Source of the DNA: Mycobacteriales bacterium
Lineage (GTDB): Bacteria; Actinomycetota; Actinomycetes; Mycobacteriales; QHCE01
Assembly (NCBI GenBank): GCA_013362805.1
Contig: JABFVL010000044.1
Coordinates: 1-63,366, forward strand
Direction: 5' to 3'
Length of the DNA: 63,366 nt
The position numbers and the translations under genes are program-made. Positions within the stretch are counted from its first letter, which is position 1. Each line of letters starts with the position of its first letter. This document shows, piece by piece, positions 41,467-50,260 of this stretch. The notes under the pieces were generated by a model, which did not search any database, had not been told where the DNA came from, and saw nothing but the letters and a program-made list of their open reading frames with translations.

Positions 41467-44400
41467 ATGCAAGACAATCCCGCCTCGGCAGTGACAGCCG
41501 CCTTTGACGGCGTGTCCCTTAGGGTCGCGGATTGGGCCTTTCGATTTCAGGTCACTCCAGCCGAGATCGAACAGCTCCTGGTCGCAGTGCCTACAGAGCC
41601 CTCCAAAGTGGCATTACTTCGCCGACTTACGCTCGTTGCGGTGCCGCCTGGCCGCAAGCGCGATGCCGCCCTAGCGACGATGAGCCGTTTGGAAAATCCC
41701 GAAACCCCCCGAGTTGCGAGCACAACGCCGGTCGCTATCAACGCAACGGGTCTGGCCGCTGAGCAGGTTGTCGGCGATTACCTGTGGCATCAAGCTGTGA
41801 GTACCGGGATGGACATGCAGCTTGCGGCGGCTCATGTTGACGCGCTCATCAGCAATGCCGGGCGAAAAACGGCACCAACCGTTCTCTCCCTACTCGCCCC
41901 ACAAATTTTTCTCGATTTAAAACTTTTAGCGGACGACCAAGTCGAGGCGGCCCGAGCAGAGCTGGCACGACAACGCGCAAGCCTTCGCGCGGCCGCTCGA
42001 GCCAAGCTGCAAATGTCGCATCACGCCTTAGATGCCCCCGAAACCGCTGCCCATCTCGCGGTGTTGTATCGGGAATTACGGGAATACAGCGGCCTGAGCC
42101 TCAGTCAGATGAGCGAAGCGCTCGACCAGTCTTTGTCGTGGCAGCGGCAACGAGAGATGGGCCAGCTGTTAGCGCCCCCGCATTTAGAAGTAATGCGTCG
42201 AGTGCTCGATATTCCGCGAGTTCAGTGCGTGCCGCAGACACTTCGTGACGAAGTGAGCACCGCGTTTGACGAGCATGAACGTGCCTATGTCGCGGCTCAG
42301 ACGAATGCGGCCCTAGAAAACTTGGTGAAACTTCGCCAGCGCGCCAGGACGCAACGGCAGCAAGCTGGAGTCGTCGGACGTCAGAAGGTCATCGAGCTGA
42401 GCAATGACGCACAGTTCACTGACCTTGAAGTGGTGCGAACCCATTTTGAGAAGCGTTGGCCCACCGAACTGCATGTGTTGTTGGAACAAGAGTTAGCGTG
42501 GCGCGACAAAGAACTAGATGACGACGCGGCTGATTTGGTGATTCGTCGCCGGGCATCACATCACAAAGATCTGGGTTACCCGACGGGCCGTGAACTTCGG
42601 GCCGCAGTGAAGCTGGCGACGTTGCTGATAAAGGCACGGCAACTAGCCCACGTTTCAGTGCCTGAGCTGGCCAATTTTTGCGGCCGTGACATCGACGATA
42701 TTCGTCGCTTGCAGGATGGGCTTTTTGCTGATCCCGATACTTTGGCAACCGCGGCGATGGCCATTGAAATATGTGACCCATCGGCACCGTTAAAAGCTGC
42801 TCTGATGACCGCGTTGAATCAGATGCATGAAATCTCCGGATATGAAAGACAAGATGTCTCCTGGCATGCGGTTTCGCCCTATGCCCCCCAACTCAGTAAG
42901 AGCTTGAGGTTGGCTCGTGAAGATAACGGTTATACCCAGAAAGAAGCTGGCGAACGGGTCGGACTCAACGAGGACGCGGTAAGAGAACGAGAGAATGGCG
43001 CCAATCTTAAGAAGCACGGTGCAGTAGCCAAAGCCAAGCTGCTGGCCGATAGCTATGAGCTTTCGGACGCCACGAAACAGCGGCTCGATGAGCTTTTTCA
43101 CGCCCAGATGTATTGGTTGTATGCGCGACGAATGGCATTTGTGCGGGCTAGTGCTCAAGCCCGTGGCAATCGTGTAGACAAGCAGACATCAACCGTGGCT
43201 TCCTTGATCTACGGTAAGCGGGAAACCGCTCATTTGAACAGGGAGCAGCTAGCCCGAAATTCCGGCATCAATTTCCAGCAGATGTTGCGGCTTGAGACCC
43301 CGAAAGAGAACTATTCGCCTTCGGATTGGGAAGCCGCGATTCGGGTGTGCGCGAGCTTCGGCCACGCCAATAAAGTGGCCGCCCCTTTGCCTTCGGGGGC
43401 AAAAGCTGAACCCAGAATGTCTGTGCGGGCCGTTAACAGCAATGGAACCGTATCGTCTCCAGAAGCGACCGAATTTGCCGTTTCGGCGGGAGATATCAAC
43501 TATTTCCGATCAGTATTGGCGGCGGAAAATGAGGACCTAGCGGACATTGTTCGACGACTGTCCACGTCGCATGACCAAAAAGCTGCGGCAACCAAGGAAC
43601 GCCCCAAACCAGGTGAGGTGAACGTTCCGGAAATAGGGCGTTCCAGTTCAACTCAACGGGTTGACACGTCACCCCAGGTGGGCGACCTTCCTCTCCCGGC
43701 CCCGGCCCCGGCCCCGGCCCCAGCGGCAACATCGAGTGACGATTTATCGGTAGCCACGGGCGCGCTGACCCTGGATGCGCAGCGTCAAGCTGCGCGAGTC
43801 AGTTTGGTCCACGCGATGCGTGGTGAGGCCTTGGCGCCCGACACCCTGCTGCGAGCGGCGCAGGAACTGATTATTGAGGGCCAATTGCACCGCGGGCAGG
43901 CCTGGCCGGCGGCGAGTGTCCTAGCGGGAGTGTTTTACGTAGCACCAGCGCGAATGAAGAATATCTACGATTTTTTGGCAGAAAAAGGCGTTGTTGTACT
44001 GCGTGGCAAGAGCTGGTTTATTGCCGATGAGCCAAATGTGGCCCTGGAATCACCGTCCGAGACGGTAGCGCCGGAATCGGTTGATGAAAAACGGGAAACG
44101 GCCACAGCGCTCGTTCTGGCCGCAATGGCTGAGAAAGTTGTCGAGCCACAGGCGCTGTCTCTTGCTATCCAGGATTTGATCACCCAAGGCATTCTTGCCC
44201 CGAAGTATCCGCTGCCCGCTGTGCGCATGTTGGCGGTAAGGCTCCATACCTCGCCGGAGGTGATCGAGGCGGCGTATCAATTGATGTCGCACAGCGGTCT
44301 TGCTAAGAAAGCGGGTAGGACAACATGGATGGTTCCCGCTGAGTTGCCGTTGGCGCAGCCCGCTGCACCGTTGTCACCCGTGTTGCCGTCCAGCGTTGTG

Positions 44401-47400
44401 GAGGAGCCCGTTCAACAACGGGAGGTCACCGCCGAGCAGTTGTGGCAACAGGTGGGTGGGTTGTTTCGGCTTCGGTGCGAGCTGTCGTCGTCAGCGCAGG
44501 CGCTTACTGATTCTGATGCGGCAGGTGTAACTGAGCTCGCCGGGTTCGACGCTCAGGATGTGCTTCGTTTCGTTCAGGGGCGGGGCGATCAGGTGCCGTT
44601 GGAAACCCGGCACGCTATGTTGGCCCGGCTTGGTTCATTGCGTGGCTGGCCACTAGATCCCAAAAACCCCGCTTCGATATACGCGCATCTGCTTGGCAGT
44701 CACATGAGCACCCGTAAGCCAGTGCCAAGCCCGTGGCAGTTGATAGCTCCGCTTAGGACAGCGATGCCCGCGGATATTAAACGAGCCTTGGGGCGGCAGT
44801 ATCCGCGGCTATTGCGGGGGGAAAGTGGTGGTGAAGAACTTGAGGCGCTGCGGGAGTACGTCACTCATGGGCTGATCGCTGCTGAGTTTGAGAACAGTGC
44901 GGTGCCACAGGCGTCGGGCAGTTCGGCGAGTCGTCGCGGCGCATCAAAGCAGCGGCTAGCCCGCTACGCGGCGCAGGTGGTGGCGGATCGCCAAGGAAAT
45001 AGAGCCACGACGGCCAATGGTGTGGGCTATACGATCGCTGAGCTCATCGCGGAAGGTGAGTTGTGCGGAAGTTTGCCGTCAGTGGGCCCGTTGTGTGAGC
45101 GGCTTGGGGTTAAGAATCAGTCTTCGGTGCGCATAGCCTACGGTTTTTTGGAAGCGGCGGGGATTGTCGTTAAGGATTCTGGTTATGGGTATTCGGTGGT
45201 CCAGGGTCCTCATCCTGATGCCCTTGAGAAGTTTGTGGGGCAGCTTCGCCTGGCTGATTATCCAACTGATCCGACCACGAGACGTACCGGTGGTCGAAAA
45301 CCAGTTGATAGTTCGGGGAAATCTCGCGAAGAAATAAAGCAAGAGAAGTCGCGCATAGGGGTAGAGCAAGCCCGCATCGTCGCGGAACATCACGCTCGGC
45401 ACGAGAACCGGACGAGGGTGGCGAACGGTCTGGGCTATACGATCGCTGAGCTCATCGCGGAAGGTACGTTGCTCGGGGCGTTGCCAGGCTTAAGGCTGTT
45501 GGCGCAAAAAATGCCGCCGCCGCAGGTGGAGAACGCTGAACCGTGCACGGAATCCGCAGTGCGAGAAACATACAATCTGTTGTTAGCCGCCGGGATCATC
45601 GCTAAGGGTTCGGGTGCCGCGTATTCGGTGGTTCAGGGGCCTCATCCAGATGCGGTTGAGAAGTTTGTGGAGCAGCTTCGCCTGACAGATCATCCAATTG
45701 ATCCAACTAGGACACGCAAGAAACCGGCAAGGGCTGGAAGCGGTCGCGAAGTATTAACGTCAGGAACCGTCCGGGTTGCGCCGGCCGCAAAGTACGAGCA
45801 GGACGCCCCAGCGATGTGGCGTCAGATCGGAATACTCGCGTGTGCTTACTTCGGCTGCGCGGCGCAGCCCAGTGAAGCCCAGGTCGCGCAGGTGGCGCAA
45901 CAGGTCGACATGGACCCCAACGAACTTGGCCAGGTTTTCGCCGGAGCGGGCGCCGAGAATGTGGCCACCGTGAATTCGCTGCTCATGCGGGTCACAGCTA
46001 TAGCACGCAGTTCAGCAACCTATGTGGATTGGATTGAACCCCCAGACAGCGGTGATGATCCCTATCTAATTTACGGAAGATTGTTGTGGGCTTATGCGAT
46101 CCGGCACCGGATAACCCCGCAGGATTTCGAGCGAACAATCAGGCCGAAGCTGGAACCTAGCCAACGTAATGACGCGGCTGTGCTCCTTAGCGGGCTTATT
46201 CGCGGAGAGAACTATCCCCGATTCCGCGACAAAGTCACCAGAATTGTTTCGCAGAGCAAGCAACGTCTAGTCGCGATGCCTGAATGTGAAAGTTGGCGGC
46301 TTAACCCTAACGACGAGCGAGTCAGCGCGTTGATGCGTTTGTTTCGACTCGGTGGTCAACACTACAAAGATGGCGCCCATCCCTGGGTAGATTCTGGGTG
46401 GCCCGCTTTGTCCGTGGACTTGATGTCCCGATATGGGTTTGAGCCGGCCAGCATCGATTCGATGAGCTCCGCTTATTTGAGGCGTTTGGCTGCGGGCGGC
46501 GGCTATGACAGCTATTCAGATCTCAATGACACGCTACGACTAGCGCATGCGTTGTTCGCGAGCGAGCCTCGGGAGCTGGCTCGGGCTAAAGCTACGGTGG
46601 CTAAGCAGGAGGCGCGGCTTGATGGAAGAACCCGTGCGGAAATTGTGCGCCTCGATGAGCATTTCCCGGGCTGGCGTGGCTCATTGTGGCCTGATGTAGG
46701 GGTATTGCTGCAGAAGACACGGGCAAAGCATCGGCTCAGCACTGATGAAATTGCCGAGAATTTGGGGTGTTCCGCGGAGGATGTACGCAGATGGGGGCAC
46801 GGAGGCGGTTATCGGCAACGGGACGCCGAGCTGATTCAGGAGTTCTTCGCACGTTGGCCGGCTAGTACAACGGACTGGCCGGTTGATGAAGATAACGCGG
46901 CTGAGGTGCTCAAATACCAGCGCAGTAAGGCGCTGCTCGCGCATACGGCGGGCTCCAACCAGTCTTATCTGAGTTATCAACGCTGGTTGGCGCAACGGCC
47001 TGAGGAACTATCGCCACAGTGGCGAGCGATGGTCGTGTCGGTTTTCGCCCGTCGAGCCGACATTTTCGCGAGCCGGGAGTCGGTGGAAGCTCAATGGGGT
47101 CCGCTCTCGACGATTAAGGCATTGGAGGAGGGGCGGGTACCGAAGACCGATCGAGAATGGGATGCGGCGCGTGGCGTAGTTTTTGCGGCTGGTGAGGGCG
47201 CTCAGTGGGCGCAAGCCTCGGCAAGCGTCGGGGGTAAGAAGCCTGAAATTGAGCGGCCCGAGCCGGCGACGGATGACCCGTGGCACACGCTCATGGCTTG
47301 GGCGCGCGATGCGGGGTCGCAGCGGCTGACCAGCTTGCGCGACGGCAGGTATGACGAATATCAGCAGCTCACCACAGCCGCTTTCGCGCATTTTACGAAA

Positions 47401-47940
47401 GTGGAGAACGGTAAGGTACAGCCGGGCTACGAGACGATCGATTTCGCGGAGAAGCTCGCTCAAGGTTTGCGGTTGATGGATCCGGCAAGGGCGCACATTC
47501 GTGAGGTTGCCCAGACCCTTCGCAGCGGGTTGTCGTCTGAGCTCGCGGCCGCTTTGCCCGAGAATTTGAGTGCGGAGGCGCGGCAGGCGGTTTTGGCGAT
47601 ACACCGCGACTTGGTCCATAAGCCGGAGCCGGCGCTGCAGGCGATCATGGATTTGTATCAGAAATCTGAGAGCACCAGAAATAAATGCCTCTCCGCGTTG
47701 AAGTTCCGAAATCCGGTGGGTTTGCCAAAAGCGCTTTTGCCGCTACTTGGCGCGATATATGGCTGGAACGACGAAATATCGCGCCAGTTGCCGACGATTA
47801 GCGCTGCCAAAATGGCAAAGCCCGGTGATTCGAAGACGAAGCCTGCTTCGGACTCATGCGCGGTGGTGTCACGGCGAAATGCGGTGACGATGACGGTGAG
47901 GGAGCTAGGTGGCGCCCGGCGCGCAGGGGCCCGTGCGTAA
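41467..47940 (+). CDS. Giant modular protein of repeated HTH/winged-HTH domains
   Basis: A 2157-residue protein without a recognisable enzymatic domain. By eye it contains Xre-like HTH segments at about 202-251, 382-438, 476-535 (DNGYTQKEAGERVGLNEDAV, the clearest), 576-632 and 1745-1798 (KHRLSTDEIAENLGCSAEDV), and GntR-like winged HTHs at about 774-855, 880-960, 1163-1272 and 1301-1417. The last two are recent duplicates sharing GYTIAELIAEG and YSVVQGPHPDA. Two larger helical blocks starting (L/M)W(R/Q)Q(V/I)G follow (992-1139 and 1450-1598). A Pro-Ala linker (744-755) separates the Xre half from the GntR half. ATG 41467 is chosen because the preceding frame overlaps the divergent gene; the ribosome-binding site is weak. 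The frame is unbroken over 6.5 kb. The likely role is multi-site DNA binding or bridging (inference). Confidence 0.7.
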   Translation: MQDNPASAVTAAFDGVSLRVADWAFRFQVTPAEIEQLLVAVPTEPSKVALLRRLTLVAVPPGRKRDAALATMSRLENPETPRVASTTPVAINATGLAAEQVVGDYLWHQAVSTGMDMQLAAAHVDALISNAGRKTAPTVLSLLAPQIFLDLKLLADDQVEAARAELARQRASLRAAARAKLQMSHHALDAPETAAHLAVLYRELREYSGLSLSQMSEALDQSLSWQRQREMGQLLAPPHLEVMRRVLDIPRVQCVPQTLRDEVSTAFDEHERAYVAAQTNAALENLVKLRQRARTQRQQAGVVGRQKVIELSNDAQFTDLEVVRTHFEKRWPTELHVLLEQELAWRDKELDDDAADLVIRRRASHHKDLGYPTGRELRAAVKLATLLIKARQLAHVSVPELANFCGRDIDDIRRLQDGLFADPDTLATAAMAIEICDPSAPLKAALMTALNQMHEISGYERQDVSWHAVSPYAPQLSKSLRLAREDNGYTQKEAGERVGLNEDAVRERENGANLKKHGAVAKAKLLADSYELSDATKQRLDELFHAQMYWLYARRMAFVRASAQARGNRVDKQTSTVASLIYGKRETAHLNREQLARNSGINFQQMLRLETPKENYSPSDWEAAIRVCASFGHANKVAAPLPSGAKAEPRMSVRAVNSNGTVSSPEATEFAVSAGDINYFRSVLAAENEDLADIVRRLSTSHDQKAAATKERPKPGEVNVPEIGRSSSTQRVDTSPQVGDLPLPAPAPAPAPAATSSDDLSVATGALTLDAQRQAARVSLVHAMRGEALAPDTLLRAAQELIIEGQLHRGQAWPAASVLAGVFYVAPARMKNIYDFLAEKGVVVLRGKSWFIADEPNVALESPSETVAPESVDEKRETATALVLAAMAEKVVEPQALSLAIQDLITQGILAPKYPLPAVRMLAVRLHTSPEVIEAAYQLMSHSGLAKKAGRTTWMVPAELPLAQPAAPLSPVLPSSVVEEPVQQREVTAEQLWQQVGGLFRLRCELSSSAQALTDSDAAGVTELAGFDAQDVLRFVQGRGDQVPLETRHAMLARLGSLRGWPLDPKNPASIYAHLLGSHMSTRKPVPSPWQLIAPLRTAMPADIKRALGRQYPRLLRGESGGEELEALREYVTHGLIAAEFENSAVPQASGSSASRRGASKQRLARYAAQVVADRQGNRATTANGVGYTIAELIAEGELCGSLPSVGPLCERLGVKNQSSVRIAYGFLEAAGIVVKDSGYGYSVVQGPHPDALEKFVGQLRLADYPTDPTTRRTGGRKPVDSSGKSREEIKQEKSRIGVEQARIVAEHHARHENRTRVANGLGYTIAELIAEGTLLGALPGLRLLAQKMPPPQVENAEPCTESAVRETYNLLLAAGIIAKGSGAAYSVVQGPHPDAVEKFVEQLRLTDHPIDPTRTRKKPARAGSGREVLTSGTVRVAPAAKYEQDAPAMWRQIGILACAYFGCAAQPSEAQVAQVAQQVDMDPNELGQVFAGAGAENVATVNSLLMRVTAIARSSATYVDWIEPPDSGDDPYLIYGRLLWAYAIRHRITPQDFERTIRPKLEPSQRNDAAVLLSGLIRGENYPRFRDKVTRIVSQSKQRLVAMPECESWRLNPNDERVSALMRLFRLGGQHYKDGAHPWVDSGWPALSVDLMSRYGFEPASIDSMSSAYLRRLAAGGGYDSYSDLNDTLRLAHALFASEPRELARAKATVAKQEARLDGRTRAEIVRLDEHFPGWRGSLWPDVGVLLQKTRAKHRLSTDEIAENLGCSAEDVRRWGHGGGYRQRDAELIQEFFARWPASTTDWPVDEDNAAEVLKYQRSKALLAHTAGSNQSYLSYQRWLAQRPEELSPQWRAMVVSVFARRADIFASRESVEAQWGPLSTIKALEEGRVPKTDREWDAARGVVFAAGEGAQWAQASASVGGKKPEIERPEPATDDPWHTLMAWARDAGSQRLTSLRDGRYDEYQQLTTAAFAHFTKVENGKVQPGYETIDFAEKLAQGLRLMDPARAHIREVAQTLRSGLSSELAAALPENLSAEARQAVLAIHRDLVHKPEPALQAIMDLYQKSESTRNKCLSALKFRNPVGLPKALLPLLGAIYGWNDEISRQLPTISAAKMAKPGDSKTKPASDSCAVVSRRNAVTMTVRELGGARRAGARA
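43698..43721 (+). repeat. (GGCCCC)4 in-frame microsatellite
   Basis: Four exact copies of GGCCCC encode the Pro-Ala-Pro-Ala linker of the giant protein. The 6-base unit keeps the frame, so slippage would change linker length in steps of two residues without breaking the protein. Confidence 0.9.
45023..45465 (+). repeat. Duplicated winged-helix module inside the giant gene
   Basis: A 35-bp exact repeat (45023-45057 and 45431-45465, offset 408 bases or 136 codons) lies within two longer similar blocks. Both encode GYTIAELIAEG at the start and YSVVQGPHPDA followed by EKFV and QLRL at the end. The near identity at DNA level indicates a recent tandem duplication of one GntR-like module. Confidence 0.85.
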
Positions 47941-48136
47941 GCCAAATTGGCCGCGCATCACGGCGGTGCGCGCCACACGCGAGGGGCGGCGGCACCGTGG
48001 TGTGGGAGTGGGCGTTTAGGCTCAGGGGGCAGTATCGCATTTCCTCGATTAAGGAGAGCCGGCCATCAGTACCGAGCCCGGGCCTACCGACACGCCATCG
48101 CTGTCTTCGCAGGACGCGTCGGCGCGCGCTGACGCC

Positions 48137-50260
48137 ATGAATTCCGCGCAAGAGGCTGGGAAAGACGCGCCAGCGAAGTCGGAAGATTCCGCCTCGGGTG
48201 TTGCCGATGTTAATGGCATTGCCGCAGTCCTGCGAATCAGCCAATTTCGGCGCCTCTGGATAGTTTTGGGGCTTTCTAGTCTCGGTGACTGGCTGGGTTT
48301 GTTGGCGACGAGTTTGTTCGCCGCCGATCAGGTAGAAGGCACGACCGCGAAAGGCGCGGCTTTCGGTGGCGTCAACGTGATGCGCCTGCTGCCCGCCATG
48401 CTGCTCGGGCCGTTGGCTGGCGTGTTCGCCGACCGGTTCGACCGACGTTTGACCATGACCATCTGCGACCTGCTGCGTTTCGGCCTATTCGTATCGATCC
48501 CGCTGGCAGCGGTGTTCCTCAACGAACCGGCCGCCGCTGTCACGTGGGCGCTGATCGCCACCTTCCTTATCGAAATGGTGGCCATGTTCTGGATCCCAGC
48601 CAAAGAAGCTGGGCTACCGAACTTGGTGCCGCGGGACAAACTCGAATCAGCGAACCAGCTCACCCTCGTCACCACCTATGGCGTCTCACCGGTGCTGGCC
48701 GCACTGCTGCTCGCCGGCATCTCCCGCGCCTTGCTCTCGGCGGTAGACGAGAAAGTAGATGACCTATGGATCACCCCAGTTGATCTCGCCCTCTACGTCA
48801 ACGCGCTCACCTTCCTGGCCGCCGCGATCGTCGTGTTCTTTTTCGTCAAAGGGCTATCGGGTAAAGGTGGCGACACCGAAGAAAAGCAACGGCAGCCAGG
48901 ACTATTGGCCTCTGTCGTTCAAGGCTGGCAGTTCGTAAAGGGCACCACCATGGTGCGCGGTTTGGTCTACGGAATCTTGGGCGCTTTCGCGGCCGGCGGC
49001 GCGGTCATCGGCATCGCCAAGCCATATGCCGCTTCGCTGTCCGGTGGTGACGCCGCCTTTTCGCTCTTGTTTGGATCACTGTTCGTTGGTCTAGGCGCTG
49101 GTATTGGCTTGGGGCCGATTGTGGTGCGTGCTCTGTCCCGGCGTCGCTGGTTCGGGATGAGCATCGTGCTGGCCGGTTTCTCGGTAGCTCTGCTTGCCCC
49201 AGCCCCACATTTGGCTGTCGCGGTGCCGCTGGTGTTCCTCGTCGGCGCCGGCGCGGGCATGGCCTACTTGTCCGGGTCGACGCTGCTAGGAAAAGAAGTG
49301 CAAGACACCATGCGGGGCCGGGTATTCGCCTTTGTCCAGTCGCTGGTGCGCGTGGTGCTGATGCTCGCCATCGCGCTTTCTTCGCTACTTGTCGGTCTTG
49401 GTGGTTCACGCACCCTGCCCGTCGGTTCATTGGACATACAGGTGAGCACCGCGCGCGGGCTATTGGTGGTAGCCGGTGTGCTGGCCATCATCACCGGAGT
49501 GCTGGCGTTTCACCGCATGGACGATAAGCCAGGGGTGCCAGTCATCGCCGACCTCATCGCTTCGCTACGCGGTCGACCACTAGCCGTGCCTGGCGGCCCC
49601 TCGATGGGCGTATTCATTGCGGTAGAAGGCGGCGAAGGTGCGGGCAAGTCCACTCAGATCGCAGCGCTAGCCCCTTGGTTGGAAGAGCGCGGTTACGAAT
49701 GTGTGACCACACACGAACCCGGCGCGACGCCATTGGGCCGTAAAATTCGTCAACTGCTTCTGCATGAAGAATCGGTGTCGCCTCGGGCCGAAGCGCTGCT
49801 ATACGCGGCCGACCGCAGCGAACATGTGTCCACTGTGGTTCGTCCGGCTCTCAGCCGTGGCGCGGTAGTGATCACCGATCGATACATCGACTCGTCGTTG
49901 GCATACCAAGGTGCTGGTCGTGCTTTGCCGACTCCTGAAATCGGCTGGCTGTCGGCTTGGGCCACGGCCGCGCTCAAACCCGACCTTGTGGTGTTGCTGG
50001 ATCTTGATCCAGAAGTGGGTCTAGCGCGAGTAGCCAAACGGGGCACCGCTGACCGGCTGGAAAGCGAATCGCGTTTGTTCCATGAAAGGGTGCGCAGCGG
50101 TTTCCTTGATTTGGCCGAAGCCGAACCCAAACGCTATCTGGTGCTAGATGCCACCGCGAAACCCGAAGACATCACCAGGCAAATTAAGCAACGGCTGGAA
50201 TCGCTGCTACCGGTACGGGCCACCAGCGTTCCTCGCACGATGGTAGACACATCTTCGTGA
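48137..50260 (+). CDS. tmk: MFS transporter-thymidylate kinase fusion
   Basis: A 707-residue fusion. Residues about 30-455 form a 12-helix major facilitator domain (LWIVLGLSSLGDWLGLLATS, GPLAGVFADRFDRRLTMTI as the A-like motif). Residues 490-700 are a dTMP kinase with P-loop FIAVEGGEGAGKSTQIAAL, THEPGATPLGRKIRQLLL and DRYIDSSLAYQG. The kinase makes dTDP from dTMP and should be essential; the membrane domain may tie it to the membrane or import a substrate. Such fusions occur in Micromonosporaceae-like genomes. ATG 48137 lacks a good ribosome-binding site. A strong AAGGAG at 48051-48056 instead precedes an in-frame ATC at 48065 that would add STEPGPTDTPSLSSQ and so on, so initiation may use a rare ATC codon. 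Confidence 0.92.
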   Translation: MNSAQEAGKDAPAKSEDSASGVADVNGIAAVLRISQFRRLWIVLGLSSLGDWLGLLATSLFAADQVEGTTAKGAAFGGVNVMRLLPAMLLGPLAGVFADRFDRRLTMTICDLLRFGLFVSIPLAAVFLNEPAAAVTWALIATFLIEMVAMFWIPAKEAGLPNLVPRDKLESANQLTLVTTYGVSPVLAALLLAGISRALLSAVDEKVDDLWITPVDLALYVNALTFLAAAIVVFFFVKGLSGKGGDTEEKQRQPGLLASVVQGWQFVKGTTMVRGLVYGILGAFAAGGAVIGIAKPYAASLSGGDAAFSLLFGSLFVGLGAGIGLGPIVVRALSRRRWFGMSIVLAGFSVALLAPAPHLAVAVPLVFLVGAGAGMAYLSGSTLLGKEVQDTMRGRVFAFVQSLVRVVLMLAIALSSLLVGLGGSRTLPVGSLDIQVSTARGLLVVAGVLAIITGVLAFHRMDDKPGVPVIADLIASLRGRPLAVPGGPSMGVFIAVEGGEGAGKSTQIAALAPWLEERGYECVTTHEPGATPLGRKIRQLLLHEESVSPRAEALLYAADRSEHVSTVVRPALSRGAVVITDRYIDSSLAYQGAGRALPTPEIGWLSAWATAALKPDLVVLLDLDPEVGLARVAKRGTADRLESESRLFHERVRSGFLDLAEAEPKRYLVLDATAKPEDITRQIKQRLESLLPVRATSVPRTMVDTSS

